Position numbers and translations under genes: made by a program. The notes beneath the pieces are model-generated. The model was not told the DNA's origin and made no database searches. It was given only the letters and a program-made list of their open reading frames with translations. Below, in pieces: positions 27,747 through 36,428 of a stretch of DNA of 64,000 nt (positions are counted from its first letter, which is position 1; each line of letters starts with the position of its first letter). The stretch lies in contig PGXY01000001.1 of NCBI GenBank assembly GCA_002839375.1, forward strand, positions 372,001 to 436,000, in the 5' to 3' direction. This DNA is from Spirochaetae bacterium HGW-Spirochaetae-1 (lineage in GTDB: Bacteria; Spirochaetota; UBA4802; UBA5550).

Positions 27747-29252
27747 ATGATGCTCAATCCTCTTGTAGATTCCCGTGATGCAAGATACGTTCTTTTTGAA
27801 ATCCTGGAAGCAGACAGGCTGTGCCGCTATCATGCCTTCAGCCAGTTCGACCGGGAGACCTTTGAGTCGGTCCTTGATCTGGCGGAAACGATCGCCGTGG
27901 AGCACCTCTATCCCGCTAATGCCCAGGGCGATAAAACCGGTGTCATGTTCAATCCTTCTGACGGAACGGTCACTGTTCCCGCTGTTTATCGCGATGCCAT
28001 GGCTGTATTCAATGAGGCGGGATTTACCGGAATCGGCAATGATACCCGCTGGGGCGGTATGGGTATGCCTGATGTGATATACCGTGCCGTCATGGAATAT
28101 TTTTTTGCCGCCAGCATATCCTTCACCATGAATGTGTCGCTGCTTGTGGGAGCCACCAACCTGGTAAAAAATTTCGGCTCCCATGAACGGAAAGATATCA
28201 TTCTTGAAAAAATGATGGCAGGGAAATGGGGCGGAACCATGTGCCTCACGGAGCCCGGAGCCGGTTCGGACGTGGGGGCCCTCGTCACCCGGGCCGTGCG
28301 GCGCGATGACGGAACCTACCTGATCTCGGGTCAGAAGATTTTCATCTCGGCCGGTGACAATGATCTCTATGAAAATATTATTCACCCGGTCCTGGCCAGG
28401 ATAGAAGGTGATCCGGCGGGGACCAGGGGGATATCAATTTTCATGGTGCCGAAGTACCATATCAACACCGACGGATCATCAGGAGAAGCTAATGATGTGG
28501 TGTGCTCCGGGATTGAGCACAAGATGGGAATCAAGGCATCCCCCACCTGTACGCTTAACTTCGGAGATAACGGCCGGTGCGTGGGATATCTCATGGGAGA
28601 GGAACGGCAGGGCATGAAGATCATGTTTCAGATGATGAACGAGGCCCGCCTGGACGTGGCCCTGCAGGGTCTTGCCGTTTCCAGCTCGGCCTACATGCAT
28701 GCCGTGACCTATGCCAAAAACAGGGTACAGGGAAACGCCCCGGCAGCGATCATCAATCATCCCGATATACGGAGAATGCTGCTCTGGATGAAATCCCATG
28801 TGGAGGCCATGCGCATGCTCACCATGCTGGCGGCCATGACTGCCGATGAGATCCACTGCGGCGATGTTGCCGCGGCAAAGGAAAGCAGCGCACTGCTGGA
28901 GTTCCTTATCCCCCTGTGTAAGGCCGGCAATACGGACCTGGCCTGGCTCGTCACGGCCGAGGCAATACAGATTTTCGGCGGATACGGATACTGTTCCGAT
29001 TATCCCGTGGAGCAGCTGGCACGGGACTCGAAAATACTTTCCATCTACGAGGGAACCAATGGCATCCAGTCCATGGACCTGACCATGAGGAAACTCCTTA
29101 TGAATCCCGGTATGTTTAATTACAATGTATTTAAAAAGAAGATAGTGAAAACGATTCAGGAAGCACAGGGTCTTGTTGAGGAAGAGTATATTGTGCCGGT
29201 GCTCAACGCCGTGAAGGACATGGACAGGGTTGTTGAGTTCCTTTCAGACTGA
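27747..29252 (+). CDS. Acyl-CoA dehydrogenase, main part; gene interrupted by in-frame TGA
   Basis: FAD enzyme oxidising acyl-CoA to enoyl-CoA. The 501 residues hold the N-terminal helical domain, the flavin-binding beta domain (MCLTEPGAGSDVGAL) and the C-terminal helical domain with the catalytic-Glu motif IYEGTNGIQ. It belongs to the long subgroup (about 600 residues) that carries an extra C-terminal helical domain. Here that domain lies beyond a TGA at 29250-29252: six codons later in the same frame comes an ATG and the missing part. It may be a two-piece enzyme or a nonsense mutation. Confidence 0.88.
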   Translation: MMLNPLVDSRDARYVLFEILEADRLCRYHAFSQFDRETFESVLDLAETIAVEHLYPANAQGDKTGVMFNPSDGTVTVPAVYRDAMAVFNEAGFTGIGNDTRWGGMGMPDVIYRAVMEYFFAASISFTMNVSLLVGATNLVKNFGSHERKDIILEKMMAGKWGGTMCLTEPGAGSDVGALVTRAVRRDDGTYLISGQKIFISAGDNDLYENIIHPVLARIEGDPAGTRGISIFMVPKYHINTDGSSGEANDVVCSGIEHKMGIKASPTCTLNFGDNGRCVGYLMGEERQGMKIMFQMMNEARLDVALQGLAVSSSAYMHAVTYAKNRVQGNAPAAIINHPDIRRMLLWMKSHVEAMRMLTMLAAMTADEIHCGDVAAAKESSALLEFLIPLCKAGNTDLAWLVTAEAIQIFGGYGYCSDYPVEQLARDSKILSIYEGTNGIQSMDLTMRKLLMNPGMFNYNVFKKKIVKTIQEAQGLVEEEYIVPVLNAVKDMDRVVEFLSD

Positions 29253-29267
29253 AGGGACAGGGGCGAT

Positions 29268-29588
29268 ATGGCAACGATACTGGTCAGGGCCACGCCACTT
29301 CAGCAGGCCATGAGGATACTCTCCCATGCCTGGATGCATCTCTGGTCTCTGACGAAATCCATCACGGCACTGCGCAGAATTGCCGGTGATACAACTGGTG
29401 AGGCACTGGAATCGCTGGTCCGTGACAATACTGATGCGGCCTTTTATTACGGGAAGATATTATCGTCGCGCTTTTTTCTGGGAACGGTATTTTGTGATTT
29501 CAGGGGACGCGTGGACGGCTTGCTGTCCCGGGAAAGCGCCGTGGCCGATTCTTTCGATGTAATTTTTACCGGGGCGCCGGAACAGTAA
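29268..29588 (+). CDS. Detached C-terminal domain of the acyl-CoA dehydrogenase
   Basis: A 106-residue protein in the same frame as the dehydrogenase before it. AAFYYGKILSSRFFLGTVF matches the extra C-terminal helical domain of long acyl-CoA dehydrogenases (the acetyl-CoA dehydrogenase-like C-terminal family), where the usual wording is close to FYxGKxxxARFF. 501 plus the six intervening codons plus 106 gives about 613 residues, the normal length of the whole enzyme. AGGGG at 29259-29263 gives the ATG its own possible ribosome site, so separate translation is feasible. Confidence 0.75.
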   Translation: MATILVRATPLQQAMRILSHAWMHLWSLTKSITALRRIAGDTTGEALESLVRDNTDAAFYYGKILSSRFFLGTVFCDFRGRVDGLLSRESAVADSFDVIFTGAPEQ

Positions 29589-29668
29589 ATACTGAAGGAA
29601 GACGCGGGACCGGATATTATTCCAAGGCAGCGGATAAAAAATTTTGTAAGACCGGAAGGAGAATGGTG

Positions 29669-31126
29669 ATGAAAACAGCGCAGGAATACATCGAGAGCCT
29701 GAGAAAACTAGACCTGGTGGTGTACATGTTCGGTAAAAGAGTATCCAATGTCGTTGATGATCCCATCATCAGGCCGTCAATGAATGCCGTGGCCATGACC
29801 TATGCCATGGCCATGAATCCAGAGTACGAGGATATCATGACGGCCGTGTCTCACCTCACGGGGGAAAAGATAAACCGGTTCACGCATATCCATCAGAGCG
29901 CCGACGACCTGGTGAAAAAGAGCAAGATGGGCAGGCTCATGGGGGCCATGACGGGCTGCTGCTTTCAGCGATGCGTGGGTATGGATGCGCTCAATGCCCT
30001 TTCCATGACGACCTTCGATATCGACGCGAAGCACGGGACGAAGTACAACGAACGTTTTCTCAAATACCTGGCATATGTCCAGGAAAATGACCTGGTCTGC
30101 GACGGGGCCATGACGGACCCCAAGGGCGACCGATCGCTGCCGCCCCATAAGCAGGCAGACCCGGACCTGTTTCTCAGAATAGTAGAAGAACGGGACGATG
30201 GTATTGTGGTCCGCGGGGCCAAGGCGCATCAGACCGGTGCGGTCAATTCCCACGAGGTCATTGTCATGCCCACCATATCCATGCGCGAGGAAGACCGTGA
30301 TTATGCCGTGTCCTTTGCCCTTCCCAGTGATACCCGGGGCATTACCTACATCATGGGACGGCAGTCCTGTGATACGAGGAAACTGGAGAAGGGGAAGATC
30401 GATCAGGGCAATGTGCTTTTCGGCGGCCATGAGGCCCTTATCGTGTTTGATAATGTATTTGTTCCATGGGAGCGCGTATTTATGTGCCGTGAATTTGATT
30501 TTTCCGGGCAGCTCGTGGAGCAGTTCGCCTCGTACCATCGGCAGAGCTACGCCTGCAAGGTCGGTGTGGGCGATGTGCTCATCGGCGCGGCGCAGACCAT
30601 TGCTGAATATAACGGCGCTGAAAAAGCATCGCATGTAAAAGACAAGATCATTGAAATGAACCAGCTCAACGAAACGCTCTACTGCGGTTGCATCGCCTGT
30701 GCCTCCGAGGGGCACCGCGAACCCAGCGGGACATGGTATGTATCTCCGCTCCTGGCCAATGTTCACAAGCAGAACGTTACCCGTTTTCCCTATGAGATAG
30801 CCCGGCTTGCCCAGGACATTGCCGGGGGGCTCATGGTGACCATGCCTTCCGAGGACGATCTTCAGTCGCCCGAAGTGGGTGAACTGGTCCGCAAGTATTT
30901 TGCGGGAAGGGAAAGTGTCCCCATGGAGAATCGTGTCCGCGTGCTGCGCCTCATAGAAAACATCACCATGGGAACGGCAGCCGTGGGCTATCTCACGGAA
31001 TCCATGCACGGGGCCGGGTCTCCCCAGGCCCAGAGAATCATGATATCACGCCTGGTGAATCTTAAGGAGAAGCAGAATTTTTCAATGCGGCTCTGCGGTA
31101 TACGCGATGAAAAGGGGAAAAACTGA
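29669..31126 (+). CDS. abfD: 4-Hydroxybutyryl-CoA dehydratase / vinylacetyl-CoA isomerase family
   Basis: FAD and [4Fe-4S] enzyme family making crotonyl-CoA from 4-hydroxybutyryl-CoA. The cluster motif CFQRC, the AHQTGA and GGHEALIVFDNVF segments, HRQSY, and ESMHGAGSPQAQR all match Clostridium aminobutyricum AbfD (residues C99, Q101, C103, T190, E257, H292, Y296). One oddity: the fourth ligand follows as HRQSYAC, one residue shorter than HRQSYGGC in AbfD. I choose ATG 29669 because AAGGAG at 29656-29661 is properly spaced for it; the ATG at 29663 is too close. The product is about 485 residues. Confidence 0.85.
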   Translation: MKTAQEYIESLRKLDLVVYMFGKRVSNVVDDPIIRPSMNAVAMTYAMAMNPEYEDIMTAVSHLTGEKINRFTHIHQSADDLVKKSKMGRLMGAMTGCCFQRCVGMDALNALSMTTFDIDAKHGTKYNERFLKYLAYVQENDLVCDGAMTDPKGDRSLPPHKQADPDLFLRIVEERDDGIVVRGAKAHQTGAVNSHEVIVMPTISMREEDRDYAVSFALPSDTRGITYIMGRQSCDTRKLEKGKIDQGNVLFGGHEALIVFDNVFVPWERVFMCREFDFSGQLVEQFASYHRQSYACKVGVGDVLIGAAQTIAEYNGAEKASHVKDKIIEMNQLNETLYCGCIACASEGHREPSGTWYVSPLLANVHKQNVTRFPYEIARLAQDIAGGLMVTMPSEDDLQSPEVGELVRKYFAGRESVPMENRVRVLRLIENITMGTAAVGYLTESMHGAGSPQAQRIMISRLVNLKEKQNFSMRLCGIRDEKGKN

Positions 31127-31153
31127 TACGGTGATATACCGGGGTATTGTGCC

Positions 31154-32011
31154 ATGACTGAAAATGAAAATAAAGGCCTGTTGGCGCTCGTTGCCGAGGG
31201 TGGCGGCATGCGGGGTATTTTTACCGCCGGGGTTCTGAATTCCTTCGGGAAATGCGGATATGATCCCTTCGATATGTACATCGGTGTTTCCGCCGGGGCC
31301 TGCAATCTGGCTTCTCACCTGGCCGGACAGTTTGAACGCAATTATTTCATCAACACAAACTATTCCCTGGACAGGCGTTTCATGAACGCCGGGAGTTTTT
31401 TCCGGGGAGGCCATTATATGGACCTGGACTGGCTGTGGGAAATTACCATCAGGGAATATCGCCTCAACCTCGCGGTCCTCTTCGGAAAACTGGAAAGGAA
31501 AAGGGGCCCCTTTCTCATCACTGCTACATCGGCCGTGAGCGGCAGGGCCCTGTACCTGGAGCCCCGGGAGGACAGCCTGGAGCATTACCTGAAGGTGTCC
31601 AGTTCTCTGCCGGTTCTTTACCGGAACATGCTGGAGACGGAACAGGGACCGGCAACGGACGGCGGCATTGCCGATTCCATTCCGGTCATGGAGGCATACC
31701 GGAGGGGCGCCACGGACATAACGGTAATCCGGACACGGCCCCGGGGTTATGTCAAGAGGGGAGGCCCTTCCCGCGTCCTCCTGCCCGTATTTTTCCGGAA
31801 ATATCCGCGACTGGCCGATGCCTTCAGAAAAAGGGCCGATGCATACATGGAAGCGGTGAAATTCATGGATAATCCTCCGGAAGGAGTGCGCATAAGGGAG
31901 ATTTCACCGCCGCGGATGTCCGTGGGGAGGACCTGCAGGGACATAGAACTTTTAAACGACCTGTATGCCAGGGGGATTGCCGCCGGGATGAGGCATGCCG
32001 GGGGGAAATGA
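31154..32011 (+). CDS. Patatin-like phospholipase (RssA/YjjU type)
   Basis: A 285-residue patatin-fold lipid acyl hydrolase. Visible: oxyanion-hole glycines in VAEGGGMRGIFTAGVL, the nucleophile elbow GVSAG, and the catalytic Asp in ATDGGIADSIPV. No signal peptide, so cytoplasmic or membrane-peripheral. It starts 27 bases after the dehydratase gene and precedes an alpha/beta hydrolase; it could release fatty acids feeding the CoA-ester genes, but that is inference. Confidence 0.9.
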   Translation: MTENENKGLLALVAEGGGMRGIFTAGVLNSFGKCGYDPFDMYIGVSAGACNLASHLAGQFERNYFINTNYSLDRRFMNAGSFFRGGHYMDLDWLWEITIREYRLNLAVLFGKLERKRGPFLITATSAVSGRALYLEPREDSLEHYLKVSSSLPVLYRNMLETEQGPATDGGIADSIPVMEAYRRGATDITVIRTRPRGYVKRGGPSRVLLPVFFRKYPRLADAFRKRADAYMEAVKFMDNPPEGVRIREISPPRMSVGRTCRDIELLNDLYARGIAAGMRHAGGK

Positions 32012-32066
32012 AAGCCTTGGCTGATACGATTATACGGAAAAAAATTAGATGGGAGAGGAGACGGAT

Positions 32067-32984
32067 ATGAGACGAGGTATGAAAAATGGTATAATCCTTG
32101 TCGTGTTGATTTTTATTTGTTCTTTACTTGTATCATGCACCTCTTCACTGGTTGCTTTATTCAGGACCGTGGAACGCGCCAGGGCCGGTCTCAGTGAGGA
32201 TTGGCTGCGGGTCGGCAATCACGATATCGCCTACCTGGAAGGAGGGACGGGGGAAACCATTCTCCTCATTCATGGATTCGGCGCTAACAAGGACAACTGG
32301 ACCCGTTTCTCCCGCTATCTGACGGACCGCTACCATGTACTGGCCGTTGATGTGCCCGGTTTCGGCGACAGTTCAAAATATAGCGATGAAAAGTATGATA
32401 TCGATACGCAGGTTAACCGGCTTCACGCTTTTCTCGCGGCGAAGGGAATCGCCAAGGCCCATGTGACGGGCAACAGCATGGGGGGATATATCGCCGGTGT
32501 GTACGCAGCGCGGTATCCCCGGGAGGTCCTGAGCCTGGGACTCCTGGACCCGGCCGGTATTCTGGGCCCACGGCTCAGCCCCGTGATGCTGGAGATACGT
32601 AAGGGCCATAATCCCCTGGTGGCCGGTAACGCAGCACAATATGATGAAATGCTGAAGATCATGTTCGTCGAACCGCCCCGGATACCGGGATTTGTGAAAG
32701 CATATCTTGCCGAAAAGGCCGTGGCTTCCCGGGCCATGAACGAGGTGATTTTCGATCAGATCAAATCCACGTTTCTTCTGGGTGAGAGGATGAAGGACAT
32801 TGATGCCAGGACTCTCATTATCTGGGGCGATGCAGACCGTGTTCTCGATATCTCGGCGGCCCCTGTGCTGGAGAAGGGAATCAGGGATGCCCGCCTTGTC
32901 GTCATGAAGGACTGCGGGCATGTTCCCATGGTGGAGCGGCCCGAGGAAACGGCGAATCATTATCTGGAGTTTCTCGGGAAATAA
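32067..32984 (+). CDS. Alpha/beta hydrolase lipoprotein
   Basis: A 305-residue hydrolase with a lipoprotein signal (MRRGMKNGIILVVLIFICS, then lipobox LLVSC). Catalytic triad: Ser in VTGNSMGGY, Asp in IIWGDADRV, His in DCGHVPMVE; oxyanion segment ILLIHGFGANKDNW. It resembles meta-cleavage-product hydrolases and lipases of the same fold, but with a membrane anchor an esterase or lipase role in the envelope is more likely. I start at ATG 32067 because GGAGAGGAG at 32052-32060 is correctly spaced; the in-frame ATG at 32049 lies before that site. Confidence 0.85.
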   Translation: MRRGMKNGIILVVLIFICSLLVSCTSSLVALFRTVERARAGLSEDWLRVGNHDIAYLEGGTGETILLIHGFGANKDNWTRFSRYLTDRYHVLAVDVPGFGDSSKYSDEKYDIDTQVNRLHAFLAAKGIAKAHVTGNSMGGYIAGVYAARYPREVLSLGLLDPAGILGPRLSPVMLEIRKGHNPLVAGNAAQYDEMLKIMFVEPPRIPGFVKAYLAEKAVASRAMNEVIFDQIKSTFLLGERMKDIDARTLIIWGDADRVLDISAAPVLEKGIRDARLVVMKDCGHVPMVERPEETANHYLEFLGK

Positions 32985-33342
32985 ATTCATTTTCAACAGG
33001 GAAATCCCTTCGGGCGTGATATTTTTCAGAACGATAGAAAAAAGGCCCGCCCGCGCCTCAGTTTTCTGTTTTACCACGGATTTTTTTGACTTGCCCCGCG
33101 ATATGTACTATCCTTGAAGATATGCGGGGAATGAATCCCTTTCCCCGCCTTTATCCGCCGCTGGATTGTAATGATCCGGAACGTATAAACTCATTTTTTT
33201 ATGTAATACACTATTTTTGTTTGATTTTGAAAATGAGTATGCTAGTATATATTCTCCCGGAAATTTAGGATTTTGCGGTAACGCGTATTTCATATCGTTA
33301 AAATGGTATTTATTAATTTAATTAAATAAGGAGGAAAGCAAC
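32985..33342. other. 358-base non-coding stretch before the DUF3015 gene
   Basis: No credible gene. The right half is AT-rich. A possible promoter is TTGATT (33221-33226) with TAGTAT (33243-33248) at 16 bases, about 95 bases before the next start, and a very strong ribosome site AAGGAGGAAAG directly precedes ATG 33343, suggesting high expression of the next gene. Confidence 0.4.
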
Positions 33343-33807
33343 ATGAAAAAGGTTGTTGCGATGTTAATCGGCGGTTTATTCGTACTGGTTTTAAGTTCTA
33401 CGGCTTTTGCCGGGCAGAGGAACTACGGCTGCGGTCTCGGCACGCTTGTTTTCGGTGAAACTGATGCGCTTCTTTCCCAGACCCTGGCAGGAACAACCAA
33501 TGGATCGTTTTGTTCACAGTGGTTTGGCATTACTTCCGGTACCTTAAATTGTAACAAATACAAATCCATATCCTCCAACGAAAAGATCAACAAGTTCGTT
33601 GCCGACAATATGGACAATCTGGCCGTTGATATCGCCCGTGGACAGGGTGAATATCTTAATACCCTTGTTGTTCTCATGGACGTGTCGGAAAGCGACAGGG
33701 CAGCCCTCTACTCGAAATTACAATCCAACTTCAAAAACATCTATACGTCCGACGATGTGACCTCCATTGATGTTGTGAAAAATATCGAATTTGTCGTTAA
33801 ATCATAA
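33343..33807 (+). CDS. DUF3015 family secreted protein
   Basis: A 154-residue protein with a signal peptide (KKVVAMLIGGLFVLVLSSTAFA, cleaved before GQRN). The mature part opens NYGCGLGTLVFG and has FCSQWFGITSGTLNC, the Cys pattern of DUF3015 proteins, then a helical part ending at residue 154. Biochemical function is unknown. The next gene starts on the base after its stop and encodes a DUF4105 protein. I recall such gene pairs from other diderm bacteria, so the two are likely partners in the envelope. Confidence 0.85.
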   Translation: MKKVVAMLIGGLFVLVLSSTAFAGQRNYGCGLGTLVFGETDALLSQTLAGTTNGSFCSQWFGITSGTLNCNKYKSISSNEKINKFVADNMDNLAVDIARGQGEYLNTLVVLMDVSESDRAALYSKLQSNFKNIYTSDDVTSIDVVKNIEFVVKS

Positions 33808-35760
33808 GTGATAAAAAATTCTTTCATGCCTTCGATTGAAAAAAAGGGGTATGCTGTCATGGCGATATGCATATCCCTTGTTTTATTCTGCGTATCGGCG
33901 AAGAAAACCGCTCATGCCGCCGTAGATGCTGAGCCATGTCCCGACAACGCCTACTGCTCAGAACTTGTTAAAAAAGCCGAAGAATTGAAGCTATGGGATG
34001 AAAGATACTGGCATGTCCTGATGCATTACCAGAAGAAAAGGTTCGGCCATGTGAGCGTGATCGATGACCCGAAATTTTTTCTTTCACCGCAAGGTAAGAA
34101 GAATCCCAGGGCGGAATTGGTGGCAACTATACGCTCCCTTTTTCTGTCCACCGAGAAGGAGGATGAGCATACCGTCTGCCGTTTTATCGCCCGGTATGCC
34201 TGGCTCAGGAAGGAATTGAATATCGATGAGAGCAAGCTTCCCATATCCGTATGTGAAAAATACAGCCGGCTCTTGGAATCGATACAGCCCCGGTCCGTGA
34301 ATCTTATTTTTCCCACATCGCATATAAACAGTCCCGCCTCCATGTTCGGTCATACACTGCTGACCATTGAAACGGCGAATAACAACAAACTCCTGTCTCA
34401 TGCCATTAATTATTCCGCCATTACCGATGATACTGTCGGGTCGATTTTCACTTTTAAGGGTGTATTCGGTATGTATAAGGGGTATTTTTCCATTCTTCCT
34501 TATTACATGAAGATCATGGAGTACGGCGATTTTGACTATCGTGATATCTGGGAATATGAACTGGACTTTACGCAGGAGGAAGTGGAGCGCCTGGTCATGC
34601 ATCTCGTGGAGCTTGAAGATGTTTATTCTCACTATTTCTTTTTTGATGAGAACTGTTCCTTTAATCTTCTATTTCTTCTGGAAGTTGCCCGTCCGTCCCT
34701 GAGGCTCACAGATGATTTTAATCTATGGGTAGTTCCCGTGGACACCATCAGAAAGGTCGAGGCGATCGGTTTAGTAAAAAAAATAAATTATCGTCCCTCG
34801 GAAACCACACGTATAAAATATATGTCATCGGCCCTTGATGATAAAAAGCAGATCGAGGCAAAAAAACTGGCCCTGGGCAAATTGGATTCCAGTGCCGGTG
34901 TCCTGGAGAAATATTCCCGTGAAGACAGGATTCGAATCATAGACCTGGCCTCGGAATATATCAAGTTTCTATTTTCCCGTGGCAAAATTTCCCAGGCGGA
35001 CTATAGAAAGAGGTTTCGTGCCGTGCTGGGGCTCCGCAGCGAGCTGTCAAATGAAACGGTGGAATATAACTATCCCGTGCCGGAGAATCCCCTGAGGGGG
35101 CATGAGTCGACGCGGGCGAGCCTCTGGGGCGGGTTTTACGGTTCGAGAAAATACATGGATCTGGAATTCCGTCCCGCCTATCATGAGTTTCTTGATTCTG
35201 ACCGGGGATACGTGGAAAGCGGGCAGATCGTTTTCGGGAAAGTATCCTGCCGTTACTATCCCGAGGAAAACAAGTTCCAGTTTCAGCGTTTCGATATCCT
35301 CGATGTTGTTGCCCTGGCCCCCATGACACGCTTTTTTAAATCATTTTCATGGAAAGCTCAGACAGGGCTTGTTCAGAAATATTTTGACGACGATGAACAC
35401 CTGGCATACCGGCTGGATCTCGGCGCGGGAGGCTCTGTGCGGCCCTGGCCCGGCAGCATGATCTATCTTCTGGGTGAAACATCATATAACATGAGCACGC
35501 ATTATCGCGATTTTGTCGACCTGGGATTCGGCGGGACCCTGGGCATGTACCAGAAAATAGTCTCATTCTGGAAGATGCATTTCTATGCACGGGATATCTA
35601 TAACTTGGTGGAGGATTTCAATAATAAACTGGAACTGGGTGCTGCCCAGCAGGTTCATTTTACCGTCAATACGGCAATGGAGGTAACCTTTGCGGCCTAT
35701 ACACATGAGTTCAGGAACTGGGAAAAGGAGCTCCGGGTGGGGCTTCATATCTTTTTTTAA
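33808..35760 (+). CDS. DUF4105 (Lnb N-terminal periplasmic domain) envelope protein
   Basis: A protein of up to 650 residues: signal peptide (CISLVLFCVSAKKTAHA), an N-terminal helical region, the DUF4105 core around residues 160-330 (LIFPTSHINSPASMFGHTLLTIE, then YFFFDENCSFNLLFLLE), and a C-terminal half of amphipathic strands ending in Phe (VGLHIFF), which suggests an outer-membrane barrel. The conserved His and Cys of the core suggest a papain-like (NlpC-type) fold, an inference. The GTG at 33808 has no ribosome site; ATG 33826 or ATG 33859 (after AAAAAGGGG) are alternatives. Confidence 0.85.
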   Translation: MIKNSFMPSIEKKGYAVMAICISLVLFCVSAKKTAHAAVDAEPCPDNAYCSELVKKAEELKLWDERYWHVLMHYQKKRFGHVSVIDDPKFFLSPQGKKNPRAELVATIRSLFLSTEKEDEHTVCRFIARYAWLRKELNIDESKLPISVCEKYSRLLESIQPRSVNLIFPTSHINSPASMFGHTLLTIETANNNKLLSHAINYSAITDDTVGSIFTFKGVFGMYKGYFSILPYYMKIMEYGDFDYRDIWEYELDFTQEEVERLVMHLVELEDVYSHYFFFDENCSFNLLFLLEVARPSLRLTDDFNLWVVPVDTIRKVEAIGLVKKINYRPSETTRIKYMSSALDDKKQIEAKKLALGKLDSSAGVLEKYSREDRIRIIDLASEYIKFLFSRGKISQADYRKRFRAVLGLRSELSNETVEYNYPVPENPLRGHESTRASLWGGFYGSRKYMDLEFRPAYHEFLDSDRGYVESGQIVFGKVSCRYYPEENKFQFQRFDILDVVALAPMTRFFKSFSWKAQTGLVQKYFDDDEHLAYRLDLGAGGSVRPWPGSMIYLLGETSYNMSTHYRDFVDLGFGGTLGMYQKIVSFWKMHFYARDIYNLVEDFNNKLELGAAQQVHFTVNTAMEVTFAAYTHEFRNWEKELRVGLHIFF

Positions 35761-36346
35761 GGCCCACACTGTCGCGGCACCGGTTTTCATCGCTGCGGTA
35801 TGTCTTGTGGCGGCTAGCCCCCTGCATCCCGGGGAATCGCTCGTTCCATATGAGGTTCCCCGGCTGGCTCTTAAGCACCTGGCAGACAGCACCGTGGACC
35901 CCTGTCCTGTCTGTGTTGAAAAATTGAAAAAGAGAGCATTCAAGGCCCTGGATAAAAGCTTCCCGGCCGGAGCCGTGGTGTGTTTTGACGATGCATGTCC
36001 CCTGGTGAAGACGAAGGATTGTGGAAGAAATGAACTGGTCCCGGCATGTTCCCGGGTGCGCGAGGAGTACCGGGGCAGGGAGGAACAGTTGCTGCAGTTT
36101 CCCCTTATGCTGTTCCGTTTCCATACCAGGGCATATAATCTTGTGGGCATCGGGGATAAGGATTATTCATCCGATACGGACGGACAGACCATCGAAAAAC
36201 TGAAAACCGGTTCTTCCTTTACGGGGAAGCTTCGCATAATTTCTTATGAATACGGTGACGGCGCTTCGTTCAATTATTCAGCTCAGAGAAATGTCGTGAT
36301 CATCCACTGCCAGCTCCTGGATATTATTAAAATAGTAAAAAAATAA
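35690..36346 (+). CDS. Secreted cysteine-containing hypothetical protein
   Basis: Not recognised. The gene overlaps the end of the DUF4105 gene by 71 bases if it starts at TTG 35690, which has GGAGG at 35679-35683 in front; ATG 35705 is the alternative. A hydrophobic stretch (TVAAPVFIAAVCLVAAS) serves as signal peptide or anchor. The mature part has CPVC, two further Cys in DDACPLVKTKDC and one in VPACSR, and it ends in beta-rich sequence. The overlap suggests coupling to DUF3015/DUF4105. Confidence 0.65.
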   Translation: MRPIHMSSGTGKRSSGWGFISFFKAHTVAAPVFIAAVCLVAASPLHPGESLVPYEVPRLALKHLADSTVDPCPVCVEKLKKRAFKALDKSFPAGAVVCFDDACPLVKTKDCGRNELVPACSRVREEYRGREEQLLQFPLMLFRFHTRAYNLVGIGDKDYSSDTDGQTIEKLKTGSSFTGKLRIISYEYGDGASFNYSAQRNVVIIHCQLLDIIKIVKK

Positions 36347-36428
36347 TTGATTTTCAGATACTAATCTGCTATCCGTTAAGGCTGCTTGCAGCGTATATCT
36401 TCTTAACAGTATTTATCCAGACCGAACT

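Noticed and set aside
29777-31009. 410-codon open frame on the - strand opposite the 4-hydroxybutyryl-CoA dehydratase gene
   Set aside because: His- and Gly-rich nonsense product with no family features; it is the antisense shadow of a clearly real gene.
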